Shown in pieces: positions 26,209 through 35,584 of a stretch of 64,000 nucleotides of DNA. Location of the stretch: the NCBI RefSeq assembly GCF_018323985.1, contig NZ_AP024590.1:4216001-4280000 (forward strand), in the 5' to 3' direction. The position numbers and the translations under genes are program-made. The stretch comes from Enterobacter kobei (GTDB taxonomy: Bacteria > Pseudomonadota > Gammaproteobacteria > Enterobacterales > Enterobacteriaceae). The number at the start of each line of letters is the position of its first letter. Position 1 is the first letter of the stretch. Under the pieces are notes generated by a model, which ran no database searches, was not told the DNA's origin, and saw nothing but the letters and a program-made list of their open reading frames with translations.

Positions 26209-27558
26209 TTACCACCAGATTTCCATCTGGGCACCGAAGCTCCACTCGTCGTTATCACCGCGGCCCAGGCCAGCGGTCTGCAAACCGAAGTTGGAGTTAT
26301 AGTTACTGCTGGTAGAGATTGGGCTACCAGACGTGTCATAGCCCCATTTCTCATCCCATTTCGCATAGGTGGCGAAGACACGGATTGCCGGGCGGGACCA
26401 GATGCTGTCGCCCGCCTGCCACTGTTGAGCAAGGGTAATTTTGTACTGGTTGTTGGTATCGTCAGTCTTCTGAGACTTGACGTTGTCATAGCCCACTTCC
26501 AGCAAGGTGCTCATGATCGGCGTCCATTTGTACATAGGACGTACACCCACGGTCCACCATTTGCTACCGTTGTTGTTGTCCAGGTTAATGTCCTGGTACA
26601 TACCGACGTACATCAGATCCCAGTCTTCAGCCAGGGTGATCGCACCGTGGTCGAGGATACGCAGCAGGTGGCCGTTGTTGTTGATGCCATAGCCATACAA
26701 TTTGCCATCGGTGTCGTCTTTGCCAAGGCCGATACTACCGCCCTGAGACAAACCTTTCCCCTGAGCGGTCATAGAGTCAGTGGCGTACTGAACAACGAAC
26801 TTGTTAAAGCCTTTCAGCATGCTCTGGGTGTGTTCTGCGGTGAACATCCAACCATCTTTCGATGCCTGTGGCTGCAGGTAGTAGTCGTCGTTTACGTTGG
26901 TGTGACCGTAGTCAACGCCCAGTTCCAACATACCATCAGGGTTAGTTTCCATCTGCGCTAAACGCACGTCGAACACGTCGTTCGCGGTCGCAGTGGTGTA
27001 ATCACGAACGTTGTTGCTGGCGAAAGTAGAAGAACCGCCCGCTTCAGTCGAACGGGTAACTGCCATGGAGAGCTTACCAAAGCCGAGATCCACGTTTTCC
27101 AGACCCGCACCCGGGCCGGAGATGTCCCAGTAGTAGAAGTCGATCATGTGAACATCATGACGCTGATAGAAGCGCTTACCGGCCCACATGGTGGAACCTG
27201 GCAGCCATTCGATCAGGTTTTTACCCTGCACGTTGGCTTCACGGAACGCCGGGTCAGTCGCTTCCCAATCGTTCTGTTGTGCAACGGAGTACGCTACGTT
27301 GGTGTCGAAGTAGAAGCTCTTATCGCCTTCTTTCCACACTTCCTGGCCCAGTTTCAGCTCAGCGTAAGTTTCACATTCGTTACCAAGACGGTATTTACTT
27401 TGTGCACCCGTTGCCTGGAAGCACTGTTGTGCGCCGCCGCTACCGGTCCAGCCGATACCCGAACGGGCGTAACCTTTAAAGTCGACCGCGCCAGCGTGAG
27501 CAGACAGAATGCCTGCTGTAACGGCGATAGCCAGTGGAAGTTTGCGCAGAGTAATCAT
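26209..27558 (-). CDS. lamB: Maltoporin LamB
   Basis: Trimeric 18-strand outer-membrane channel for maltodextrins and a common phage receptor. 449 residues (E. coli 446). Signal peptide MITLRKLPLAIAVTAGILSAHAGA ends before VDFKGYARSGIGWTGSGG, the mature start. The greasy-slide aromatic residues are plentiful (e.g. WAGKRFYQRHD near 140); the protein ends EWSFGAQMEIWW, closer to maltoporins of other enterics at the surface loops. The ATG at 27558 has AGGAGA upstream. Cotranscribed with malK. Confidence 0.97.
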   Translation of the reverse strand: MITLRKLPLAIAVTAGILSAHAGAVDFKGYARSGIGWTGSGGAQQCFQATGAQSKYRLGNECETYAELKLGQEVWKEGDKSFYFDTNVAYSVAQQNDWEATDPAFREANVQGKNLIEWLPGSTMWAGKRFYQRHDVHMIDFYYWDISGPGAGLENVDLGFGKLSMAVTRSTEAGGSSTFASNNVRDYTTATANDVFDVRLAQMETNPDGMLELGVDYGHTNVNDDYYLQPQASKDGWMFTAEHTQSMLKGFNKFVVQYATDSMTAQGKGLSQGGSIGLGKDDTDGKLYGYGINNNGHLLRILDHGAITLAEDWDLMYVGMYQDINLDNNNGSKWWTVGVRPMYKWTPIMSTLLEVGYDNVKSQKTDDTNNQYKITLAQQWQAGDSIWSRPAIRVFATYAKWDEKWGYDTSGSPISTSSNYNSNFGLQTAGLGRGDNDEWSFGAQMEIWW

Positions 27559-27603
27559 CGTTCTATCTCCTGAGAGCATTGCTTTTCTTTGTAATGGGAA
27601 TGC

Positions 27604-28713
27604 TTAAACGCCTGGCTCTTTGTGCAACCGACGACAAGCGGTGCCATCTTCACGGAACAGATGGCAACGCTCCGGCGGCAAGCCGATAGCGAATGTGGCA
27701 CCCTCTTCTACCAACACCACGTCAGCCTGGCGGTAAACCAGGTTTTGACGGATGGCGGGGATCTGAATATGAATTTGCGTTTCGTGGCCCAGCTGCTCGA
27801 CAACCTGAACGGTGCCTTCCAGCGTGACATCGGCGATATCGCTCGGCAGCAGATGTTCCGGACGAATGCCAAGGGACATATTGGCACCAACCTGCACATC
27901 GCTACTTTCCACCGGCAGCCACACTTGCTGACGGTTCGGCAGTTCAACCTGCACCTGGTCGATCGCCGTGGCGGTCACTTTCACCGGCAGGAAGTTCATC
28001 TTCGGTGAACCGATAAAGCCCGCCACAAAGCGGTCTGCCGGGTAGTGATAAAGCTCCAGCGGCTTGCCAACCTGCGCTACGCGCCCGGCGTCCAGCACCA
28101 CGATTTTGTCGGCCAGCGTCATCGCTTCGACCTGATCGTGGGTCACGTAAATCATCGTGCGTCCCAGCCGTTTGTGCAGGCGGGAGATCTCGATACGCAT
28201 CTGCACGCGCAGTGCGGCGTCGAGGTTTGACAGCGGTTCATCAAGCAGGAAGACGCGCGGCTCGGCCACCAGCGTACGGCCAATGGCGACACGCTGACGC
28301 TGACCACCAGAAAGCGCTTTCGGCTTACGATCCAGCAGGTGCCCCAGTTGCAGTACTTCGGCGACCTGCGTGACCCGTTGATTAATGATCTCTTTTTTGG
28401 CGCCCGCGAGCTTAAGACCAAAGGACATGTTCTCCGCCACCGACAGATGCGGATAAAGGGCGTATGACTGGAACACCATGCCGACGCCGCGCTCGGCGGG
28501 CGGAATGTCATTCATACGGGTATCGCCAATCAGTAAATCCCCGCTGGTGATCGTTTCCAGCCCGGCAATCATGCGCAGCAGAGTCGATTTACCGCAGCCC
28601 GATGGACCGACAAACACCACAAACTCGCCTTCATTAATGTCGAGATTGATGTCTTTCGAAACGACTACGTCGCCCCAGGCCTTCGTTACCTTGCGCAAGT
28701 GCACGCTCGCCAT
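27604..28713 (-). CDS. malK: Maltose/maltodextrin ABC transporter ATPase MalK
   Basis: ATPase of the MalFGK2 importer; also binds MalT and takes part in inducer exclusion through EIIA-Glc. 369 residues (E. coli 371). Walker A GPSGCGKST at 36-44, Q-loop, LSGGQRQR near 134, Walker B VFLLDEPLSNLDA near 155 and the switch histidine in YVTHDQ near 192. The regulatory C-terminal domain (about 235-369) is complete. The ATG at 28713 is divergent from malE across a 375-bp control region. Confidence 0.98.
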   Translation of the reverse strand: MASVHLRKVTKAWGDVVVSKDINLDINEGEFVVFVGPSGCGKSTLLRMIAGLETITSGDLLIGDTRMNDIPPAERGVGMVFQSYALYPHLSVAENMSFGLKLAGAKKEIINQRVTQVAEVLQLGHLLDRKPKALSGGQRQRVAIGRTLVAEPRVFLLDEPLSNLDAALRVQMRIEISRLHKRLGRTMIYVTHDQVEAMTLADKIVVLDAGRVAQVGKPLELYHYPADRFVAGFIGSPKMNFLPVKVTATAIDQVQVELPNRQQVWLPVESSDVQVGANMSLGIRPEHLLPSDIADVTLEGTVQVVEQLGHETQIHIQIPAIRQNLVYRQADVVLVEEGATFAIGLPPERCHLFREDGTACRRLHKEPGV

Positions 28714-29088
28714 GCCCTTCTCCCTTTGTTACTACGCTGAAACCTTCAAGATGCGGGGACTATGCGGCAACGATGGCGCGGGTGGATCCTCCACCCTTCT
28801 CTTTTTTATGGGGGAGGAGACGGGAGGATGAGGCGACCGGCTCTGCCCCCACAAGTTCCGTGCATCGGCGAAATTCGTGATGGCGATTGCAAAAATGGTG
28901 ACACTTTTGTGTGCGCTGCACCGCATAACTGCGTTTTATGCAAAGCAGATCACACAAAGTGGGGGTGGGGCGTAGGGCGAAGGAGGATGAGAAGCGCTTG
29001 CCAAATCAGGAGACTAAGACCCGTTAAGCCACCTCTGTGTACCTGTGTTCGAAATAGTCAGAGCACATCACCAAAAAGGACGGGATTT
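28714..29088. promoter_or_regulatory. malK-malE divergent control region (MalT and CRP-like sites)
   Basis: The gap between malK and malE holds repeated purine-rich MalT-type motifs: GGGGGAGGAG at 28810-28819, GGGAGGATGAGG at 28822-28833 and GGAGGATGAG at 28982-28991, the latter two containing the GGATGA core. A CRP-like half TGCAA-N6-TCACA is at 28939-28954, and a weaker GGTGACACTTTTGTGTG lies before it. In E. coli MalT and CRP jointly activate both promoters from such an array; the equivalent role here is inferred. A long plus ORF running through this region into malE is not a real extension. Confidence 0.8.
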
Positions 29089-30279
29089 ATGAAAATCAAA
29101 ACTGGCGCAGGCATTCTGGCATTATCCGCGATCGCGACGATGATGCTGACCGCACCGGCTCTCGCCAAAATTGAAGAAGGTAAGCTGGTTATCTGGATCA
29201 ACGGCGATAAAGGCTATAACGGCCTGGCCGAAGTGGGTAAGAAATTCGAGAAAGATACCGGCATTAAAGTGACCGTTGAGCACCCGGATAAGCTGGAAGA
29301 GAAGTACCCGCAGGTTGCCGCGACCGGTGATGGCCCGGACATTATTTTCTGGGCGCACGATCGCTTTGGTGGCTACGCGCAGTCTGGCCTGCTGGCGGAA
29401 GTTTCCCCGGACAAGGCCTTCCAGGACAAACTCTTCCCGTTCACCTGGGATGCGGTGCGTTACAACGGCAAGATCATCGCCTACCCGATTTCCGTTGAAG
29501 CCCTCTCACTGATTTACAACAAAGACCTCGTCCCGACGCCACCGAAAACCTGGGAAGAGATCCCGGCGCTGGATAAAACACTGAAGGCGAAAGGTAAGAG
29601 CGCGCTGATGTTCAACCTGCAGGAGCCGTACTTCACCTGGCCGCTGATCGCCGCAGACGGCGGGTATGCGTTCAAGTATGAAAATGGCAAATACGACGTG
29701 AAAGATGTCGGCGTTGACAGTGCGGGCGCGAAAGCAGGTCTGACCTTCCTGGTGGATCTGATCAAAAACAAACACATGAATGCGGATACCGATTATTCCA
29801 TCGCCGAAGCGGCCTTTAACAAAGGCGACACGGCAATGACCATTAACGGACCGTGGGCATGGGCCAACATCGACAAGAGCAAAGTGAACTACGGCGTGAC
29901 CATGCTGCCGACCTTCAAAGGCAAAGCCTCTAAGCCGTTCGTTGGCGTACTGAGCGCAGGCATTAACGCCGCCAGCCCGAACAAAGAACTGGCGAAAGAG
30001 TTCCTGGAAAACTACCTGCTGACCGACGATGGTCTGGCAGAAGTGAACAAAGACAAGCCGTTAGGCGCGGTGGCCCTGAAATCTTATCAGGACAAGTTAG
30101 CGAAAGATCCGCGCATTGCCGCCACCATGGCGAACGCGCAGACCGGTGAAATCATGCCGAACGTGCCGCAGATGTCTGCCTTCTGGTATGCCGTGCGTAC
30201 CGCAGTGATCAACGCCGCCAGTGGTCGTCAGACCGTTGACGCCGCGCTGAAAGACGCACAGGGCCGTGTAACTAAATAA
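29089..30279 (+). CDS. malE: Maltose/maltodextrin-binding protein MalE
   Basis: Periplasmic solute-binding protein delivering maltose and maltodextrins to MalFGK2 and sensed by Tar in chemotaxis. 396 residues, as in E. coli. Signal peptide MKIKTGAGILALSAIATMML..ALA cleaves before KIEEGKLVIWINGDKGYNGL. Ligand-stacking aromatics in FWAHDRFGGYAQ near 90 and PWAWANIDKSKVNYGV near 255 are kept. The ATG at 29089 follows AAAAAGGACGGG. First gene of malEFG; a REP element follows it. Confidence 0.98.
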   Translation: MKIKTGAGILALSAIATMMLTAPALAKIEEGKLVIWINGDKGYNGLAEVGKKFEKDTGIKVTVEHPDKLEEKYPQVAATGDGPDIIFWAHDRFGGYAQSGLLAEVSPDKAFQDKLFPFTWDAVRYNGKIIAYPISVEALSLIYNKDLVPTPPKTWEEIPALDKTLKAKGKSALMFNLQEPYFTWPLIAADGGYAFKYENGKYDVKDVGVDSAGAKAGLTFLVDLIKNKHMNADTDYSIAEAAFNKGDTAMTINGPWAWANIDKSKVNYGVTMLPTFKGKASKPFVGVLSAGINAASPNKELAKEFLENYLLTDDGLAEVNKDKPLGAVALKSYQDKLAKDPRIAATMANAQTGEIMPNVPQMSAFWYAVRTAVINAASGRQTVDAALKDAQGRVTK

Positions 30280-30288
30280 GTAATAAAT

Positions 30289-30347
30289 GTAGGCCTGATA
30301 AGTGCAGTTGCCGGATGGCAACGCCATGCGTCTTATCCGGCCTACAG
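30289..30347. repeat. REP/BIME element between malE and malF
   Basis: GTAGGCC...CTTATCCGGCCTAC with internal GCCGGATGGCAACGCC, a palindromic REP unit. The E. coli malE-malF gap carries the classical example, which stabilises malE mRNA. Confidence 0.88.
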
Positions 30348-30385
30348 GTTTTCACCGTGGTAACAGTGGTAGAGGATGAATCCCC

Positions 30386-31930
30386 ATGGATGTCGTTAGA
30401 AAGAGTCATTGGTGGCAAAGCGAGACCGTAAAATGGGCAACCATCGCCCTGCTCGGCCTGCTGGTGGCCTATCTTGTGGTTTTAATGTACGCCCAGGGAG
30501 AGTACCTGTTTGCCATCATGACGCTGATTTTAAGCTCTGCTGGCCTGTATATTTTCGCGAATCGCAAAACCTATGCCTGGCGCTATGTCTATCCTGGCGT
30601 GGCGGGTATGGGGCTGTTCGTGTTGTTCCCGCTTGTCTGTACCATCGCCATTGCCTTCACTAACTACAGCAGCACCAACCAGCTCACTCAGGAGCGCGCG
30701 CAGCAGGTGCTGATGGATCGCGTGTACCAGGCCGGAAAGACCTTTAACTTTGGACTTTATCAGGCAGGTAACGACTGGCAGCTGGCGCTGACCGACGGCG
30801 AAAGCGGCAAAAATTACCTCTCAGACGCCTTTACGTTCGGCGGTGAAAAAACGCTGAAACTGAAAGAAGTCCCGGCGCTGCCGGAGGGGGAACGCGGGAA
30901 TCTGCGCGTGATCACCCAGAACCGTCAGGCGCTGACGCAATTGACCGCCGTGCTGCCTGATGACAGCAAGGTCATCATGAGTTCATTACGTCAGTTCTCC
31001 GGCACTCGCCCGCTGTATACCCGCGGCGATGACGGCGCGCTGACCAATAACCAGAGCGGCGTGGTTTACCGCCCGAACAATGACATCGGCTATTTCCAGG
31101 CGGTGAACGCGGACGGCAACTGGGGCGACGAAAAACTCAGCCCCGGCTACACCGTGACCATCGGCTGGAAGAACTTTATGCGCGTCTTTACCGACGAGGG
31201 CATTCAGAAACCTTTCTTTGCCATTTTCGTCTGGACGGTGATTTTCTCGCTGTTGACGGTGGTGCTGACCGTAGCCGTCGGCATGGTGCTGGCATGCGTC
31301 GTACAGTGGGAATCCCTCAAAGGCAAGGCGCTGTATCGCGTGCTACTGATCCTGCCCTACGCCGTGCCATCGTTTATCTCTATCCTGATCTTTAAAGGCC
31401 TCTTCAACCAGAGTTTTGGTGAGATCAACATGATGCTGAGCGGCCTGTTTGGCATCCGTCCAGCCTGGTTCAGCGATCCCACCACCGCGCGGGCGATGAT
31501 CGTCATCGTCAACACCTGGCTTGGCTATCCGTACATGATGATCCTCTGCATGGGACTGCTGAAAGCGATCCCGGACGATCTCTACGAGGCCTCAGCGATG
31601 GACGGCGCAAGTCCGATGCAGAACTTCTTTAAGATCACCTTTCCGCTGCTGATCAAGCCGCTGACGCCGCTGATGATCGCCAGCTTTGCGTTTAACTTTA
31701 ACAACTTCGTGTTGATCCAGCTGTTGACCAACGGTGGCCCGGATCGGCTCGGCACCACTACGCCTGCGGGCTATACCGATCTGCTGGTCAGTTATACCTA
31801 CCGCATCGCCTTTGAAGGCGGCGGCGGACAGGACTTTGGCCTGGCGGCGGCGATTGCCACCCTGATTTTCCTGCTGGTGGGGGCGCTTGCCATCATCAAC
31901 CTGAAAGCCACACGCATGAAATTTGACTAA
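30386..31930 (+). CDS. malF: Maltose transporter permease MalF
   Basis: Larger permease subunit of the maltose importer. 514 residues, as in E. coli. Eight membrane helices, with the large periplasmic P2 loop between helices 3 and 4 (about 95-275) that contacts MalE. The EAA coupling motif YEASAMDGASPMQNFFKITFPLL near 400 contacts MalK. The ATG at 30386 is preceded by AGAGGATGAA. Stop is 14 bp before malG. Confidence 0.98.
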   Translation: MDVVRKSHWWQSETVKWATIALLGLLVAYLVVLMYAQGEYLFAIMTLILSSAGLYIFANRKTYAWRYVYPGVAGMGLFVLFPLVCTIAIAFTNYSSTNQLTQERAQQVLMDRVYQAGKTFNFGLYQAGNDWQLALTDGESGKNYLSDAFTFGGEKTLKLKEVPALPEGERGNLRVITQNRQALTQLTAVLPDDSKVIMSSLRQFSGTRPLYTRGDDGALTNNQSGVVYRPNNDIGYFQAVNADGNWGDEKLSPGYTVTIGWKNFMRVFTDEGIQKPFFAIFVWTVIFSLLTVVLTVAVGMVLACVVQWESLKGKALYRVLLILPYAVPSFISILIFKGLFNQSFGEINMMLSGLFGIRPAWFSDPTTARAMIVIVNTWLGYPYMMILCMGLLKAIPDDLYEASAMDGASPMQNFFKITFPLLIKPLTPLMIASFAFNFNNFVLIQLLTNGGPDRLGTTTPAGYTDLLVSYTYRIAFEGGGGQDFGLAAAIATLIFLLVGALAIINLKATRMKFD

Positions 31931-31944
31931 GGAGGGCACTGTAA

Positions 31945-32835
31945 ATGGCTATGGTACAACCCAAATCACAAAAGCTGCGCCTTCTGATCACGCACCTCGG
32001 GCTGCTGATTTTTATTGCCGCCATCATGTTCCCGCTGCTGATGGTAATTGCGATTTCGCTGCGTCCGGGCAACTTCGCCACCGGCAGCCTGATCCCGGAT
32101 CAGGTGTCGTGGGAGCACTGGAAACTGGCGCTCGGCTTCAGCATTGAGCACGCCGATGGCAGCGTAACTCCGCCGCCGTTCCCGGTGCTGTTATGGCTGT
32201 GGAACTCGATCAAAATTGCGGGGATCACCGCCATCGGGATTGTGGCGCTCTCCACCACCTGCGCTTACGCCTTTGCCCGTATGCGTTTTCCGGGTAAAGC
32301 AACGCTGCTGAAAAGTATGCTGATTTTCCAGATGTTCCCGGCGGTGCTGTCGCTGGTGGCGTTGTATGCCCTCTTCGACCGCCTCGGGCAGTACATTCCG
32401 TTTATCGGGCTGAATACCCACGGCGGGGTGATCTTCGCCTATCTGGGCGGCATCGCGCTGCATGTGTGGACGATCAAAGGTTATTTCGAAACTATTGATG
32501 GTTCGCTGGAAGAAGCGGCGTCGCTGGATGGCGCGACCCCCTGGCAGGCATTCCGTCTGGTGCTGTTACCGCTTTCCGTGCCTATTCTGGCGGTGGTGTT
32601 TATTCTGTCGTTTATCGCCGCTATTACCGAAGTTCCGGTCGCCTCGCTGTTGCTGCGGGATGTTAACAGCTACACGCTGGCGGTCGGTATGCAGCAGTAT
32701 CTTAACCCGCAAAACTACCTGTGGGGCGACTTTGCCGCTGCGGCTGTACTTTCTGCAATCCCCATCACCGTGGTGTTCCTGCTGGCACAGCGCTGGCTGG
32801 TGAATGGCCTGACGGCGGGCGGGGTGAAAGGCTAA
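31945..32835 (+). CDS. malG: Maltose transporter permease MalG
   Basis: Second permease subunit of MalFGK2, 296 residues as in E. coli, with six helices and the EAA motif LEEAASLDGATPWQAFRLVLLPL near 190. The C-terminal tail that inserts into the MalK interface (GLTAGGVKG) is present. AAGGAGGG precedes the ATG at 31945. xylE, which follows malG in E. coli, is absent; a terminator and psiE follow directly. Confidence 0.98.
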   Translation: MAMVQPKSQKLRLLITHLGLLIFIAAIMFPLLMVIAISLRPGNFATGSLIPDQVSWEHWKLALGFSIEHADGSVTPPPFPVLLWLWNSIKIAGITAIGIVALSTTCAYAFARMRFPGKATLLKSMLIFQMFPAVLSLVALYALFDRLGQYIPFIGLNTHGGVIFAYLGGIALHVWTIKGYFETIDGSLEEAASLDGATPWQAFRLVLLPLSVPILAVVFILSFIAAITEVPVASLLLRDVNSYTLAVGMQQYLNPQNYLWGDFAAAAVLSAIPITVVFLLAQRWLVNGLTAGGVKG

Positions 32836-32899
32836 GTTTCATCGTGATATGCCACTGTTATCCTCAACTTGTATTAACCCTAACTTGTGATAGTCATTC

Positions 32900-32923
32900 G
32901 GCGGCCTGCGGGCCGCCTTTTTT
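32900..32923. terminator. Bidirectional terminator between malG and psiE
   Basis: GGCGGCC-TGCG-GGCCGCC stem followed by TTTTTT on the plus strand; convergent genes on both sides, overlapping the last psiE codons by a couple of bases. Confidence 0.88.
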
Positions 32924-33332
32924 ATTCACGTTTCAGGCGTTTCGAGTTGCATAACCAAAGCGTCAGTACCAGCAGCAGGATCGCGGCGGAATAGATCAGG
33001 ACATCCATCGGTGACTTATGATCGACGATGATCAGCCGCACGATGGCGGTGATGCCGATATAGATAAAGTAGCGCAGCGGGAAGTGATAACCGGACTGAA
33101 AGTATTTCACGATCAGCGCGATAAATTCGAAGTAGAGAAAATAAACCACCAGACCTTCCACCAGCTCGTACTTGCTGGTTCGCTCTGGCGCAAACAGCAC
33201 ATCCGCCAGGTGCAACGTCTCTTTGCCAAGAAACACCACCAGGATCAGACCAAGGCTGAGCAGACCTAAACTGAGGGCAGTCTGCAAAATGGTGGAGATG
33301 AACTCTACGCGGGGGCGACTTAGCGATGTCAT
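32922..33332 (-). CDS. psiE: Phosphate-starvation-inducible protein PsiE
   Basis: Inner-membrane protein of the PsiE family, 136 residues as in E. coli, with four hydrophobic segments. Function unknown; in E. coli it is induced by PhoB on phosphate starvation and influenced by CRP. Starts MTSLSRPRVEFISTILQTAL; the ATG at 33332 is used rather than the frame to 33344. The C-terminus is basic (NSKRLKRE). A CRP-like site lies about 50 bp upstream; I did not find a convincing Pho box. Confidence 0.94.
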   Translation of the reverse strand: MTSLSRPRVEFISTILQTALSLGLLSLGLILVVFLGKETLHLADVLFAPERTSKYELVEGLVVYFLYFEFIALIVKYFQSGYHFPLRYFIYIGITAIVRLIIVDHKSPMDVLIYSAAILLLVLTLWLCNSKRLKRE

Positions 33333-33373
33333 ACAGCACCTCATTACAGTGACGAGCTTACTGTATAACGCAG

Positions 33374-33395
33374 AAGTGTGATCTGGATCTACTTT
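33374..33395. promoter_or_regulatory. CRP-like site upstream of psiE
   Basis: AAGTGTGATCTGGATCTACTTT matches the 22-bp CRP consensus at about 17 positions, with a perfect TGTGATCT left half and a weaker right half. CRP control of psiE is known in E. coli. Confidence 0.6.
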
Positions 33396-33410
33396 TTATT
33401 TTGCGGTAAT

Positions 33411-33481
33411 GCCCGGTGGCGCTGCGCTTACCGGGCCTACTGAGTGGATGTAGGCCGGGCAAGACGCAGTCGCCGCCCGGC
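33411..33481. repeat. Paired REP (BIME) between psiE and yjbH
   Basis: Two inverted REP units: GCCCGGTGGCGC..ACCGGGCCTAC and GTAGGCCGGGCAAG..CGCCGCCCGGC, separated by about 9 bp. It lies just beyond the yjbH stop. Confidence 0.88.
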
Positions 33482-33487
33482 ACAGGC

Positions 33488-35584
33488 TTAGCGGAAGTTA
33501 ATCGAGCGGTCGCTGGTCATGTCATACAGCTGGAATTTACGGCCCAGCATCTGACCGCCGTCACGCGTCAGCGGCGTCCAGCCGATGCCAGCGCGGCTGC
33601 GGGTCGGGCCGGTCGAGAACAGATCCAGCGGAATCGACACATACACGCCTTTGGTGAAGTCACCTTCGCCGTATTCTTCAGGTGACACGTTGGTGATGGT
33701 GGCATAGGTACCGACCACCACGCCGCTGTCGAAGTGTTTTGACACTTCCAGCGTACCGCCCTTGTCCCCTGCCAGATACTGACCGACGCTGGCCTTGATC
33801 AGCACATCCTGCGCAAACGGCGGCGTCCAGTATGCGGTGAGATGCCCGGTTTTCGCGGTGTAATCGGTGAACTTCATCATCTCTTTCGGACTACGCCAGT
33901 CACGCTGTTTCACGTAGTTAGCATCAATACCGAATGCCCAGTTGCTGTCGACCGGACGCCACAGCACTTCTGCGCCCGCGCCGCCGTACATGGTTTCCAG
34001 ATAACCGCCGTACACCTGGCCGTAGAAGCCGTTGCCGAGGTACTGGAAGTAGTTGGCCTGCATGTTGTTAACGTAGTAGTCGTTTTCAACATAATCACGC
34101 ACATGGGTACGCACGCGTGGCAGCAGCGAGTCCTTCGGCGGGTTGGTGTAATTGAATTTATCGTAGTTGTTGGAGATGTTACCGAACAGGCTGCCGGTGG
34201 TCAGCAGATGGTCGGTCAGCCACAGATCGGCGGTCGCCATTACGCCCAACTGGTACATGTAGAAGCTTTCGGGGCCGCCCACGGACTGGTTCAGCACCGG
34301 ATCGATATGGAAATCGAAGCGGGATTTTTCGATATACCAGCCCTGCTCGGTGGAGTCCGGCACCACCGGTTCGACGCGTTTTTGCACCAGTTCGGTTTCA
34401 TGTCCCAGCGGCTCGCCCTGTAAATGGCGTTGCAGGCTGGCGACGTCGGTTTCAGTGGTCACCTGCGGCATATTCAGCCGGTTTTCCGTGACGCGGATGG
34501 TACGAATGCCATCCGGCAAATCGTTCATGATGATGCGGTTGGCGCGCTCAATCCCTTCCTGCGAGTCACGGTATTTCACCTGCTCGCCGGTGACGTACAG
34601 CGTATCGTCTTTCACCTGGATCTGCGGATCCGCCAGGCCGGCGTTATATTTCAGCAGCGTCAGCTGGTTCGCCACGACGGAGTGTTGCAGGATGGCGTCC
34701 TGCGGCTGCGGCTGGTATTGCGGACGGGCGTTGTCGTTATAGCTCGGACGCAGATCGTTGAAGTTATTACGCAGCGTCACGCCAAACATGACGGTGTTGC
34801 CACGCTCATAGCTGACATTAACGTCGGCCCAGTCGGTGACGCGATAAATCGCCCCGACGTTGAAGTTGCTGCGTTGCGGTAGCTTGCCGGCGAAGTCCTG
34901 CTCGTAGTTGTTACCTTCGTACTCCAGCTTCAGACGCAGCGGCTGCCACGGCGTCTGGTACTCTACGCCGCCGAACAGCGATGTCGGCCCGTGGAACATC
35001 TGGCTGGCATCAACCGAGCCCGCCTGGTTGTAGCTGTTGTCGCGCACGCAGTATTTATTGCTGTAGCTGCACAGCGGGTTTTTGATATTGCCCGCAGTGC
35101 CGAGATACCCCCAGCCGAGGCCGAGCGAGAAATCAAACGGTCCCCAGGCTTTGTTCGCCACGATGTATTCGGCATCAAACAGGCCGGTACCGCCAATATC
35201 GCGCGCGCCCACCGCCACCTGCGGCAGCCAGTAGCTCTCTTCCCACAGGCGCAGTTTTAAATCGAAGGCTTTATCTTTGTAAGTCTGATCGCCGGAAAAC
35301 GCCTCCACACTGCTGTACCGACGGGTACGCACATCGGTATAGCGCAGGGTCGTTTCCAGCCACGGGAAAAGCTGCACCGAGCCGGAATAGTAGCGGTACT
35401 GATCGTTATCACGATAGTTAAGGCTGATTTCGCCTTCCCGCGCCATACGCGCCGTAGGCGTCTGTAACAGGCCGACGCCGCCGAAATCAGACTGCGACGG
35501 GCCAATGGGGGCCGGATAGGTTTCTGCATGGCACGCCGCGTTCACCCCCAGCGCCAGCAGACTATAGAGATAGATTTTTTTCAT
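33488..35584 (-). CDS. yjbH: YjbH, outer-membrane barrel for exopolysaccharide export (GfcD-like)
   Basis: Large predicted outer-membrane beta-barrel of the YjbH/GfcD family, 698 residues as in E. coli. Signal peptide MKKIYLYSLLALGVNAACHA, then SDFGGVGLLQTPTARMAREGEISLNY, the typical mature start. The rest is rich in amphipathic strands and Tyr/Trp. Last gene of yjbEFGH, which in E. coli is Rcs-controlled and makes an extracellular polysaccharide. Its ATG overlaps the yjbG stop (TAATG), indicating translational coupling. Confidence 0.95.
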   Translation of the reverse strand: MKKIYLYSLLALGVNAACHAETYPAPIGPSQSDFGGVGLLQTPTARMAREGEISLNYRDNDQYRYYSGSVQLFPWLETTLRYTDVRTRRYSSVEAFSGDQTYKDKAFDLKLRLWEESYWLPQVAVGARDIGGTGLFDAEYIVANKAWGPFDFSLGLGWGYLGTAGNIKNPLCSYSNKYCVRDNSYNQAGSVDASQMFHGPTSLFGGVEYQTPWQPLRLKLEYEGNNYEQDFAGKLPQRSNFNVGAIYRVTDWADVNVSYERGNTVMFGVTLRNNFNDLRPSYNDNARPQYQPQPQDAILQHSVVANQLTLLKYNAGLADPQIQVKDDTLYVTGEQVKYRDSQEGIERANRIIMNDLPDGIRTIRVTENRLNMPQVTTETDVASLQRHLQGEPLGHETELVQKRVEPVVPDSTEQGWYIEKSRFDFHIDPVLNQSVGGPESFYMYQLGVMATADLWLTDHLLTTGSLFGNISNNYDKFNYTNPPKDSLLPRVRTHVRDYVENDYYVNNMQANYFQYLGNGFYGQVYGGYLETMYGGAGAEVLWRPVDSNWAFGIDANYVKQRDWRSPKEMMKFTDYTAKTGHLTAYWTPPFAQDVLIKASVGQYLAGDKGGTLEVSKHFDSGVVVGTYATITNVSPEEYGEGDFTKGVYVSIPLDLFSTGPTRSRAGIGWTPLTRDGGQMLGRKFQLYDMTSDRSINFR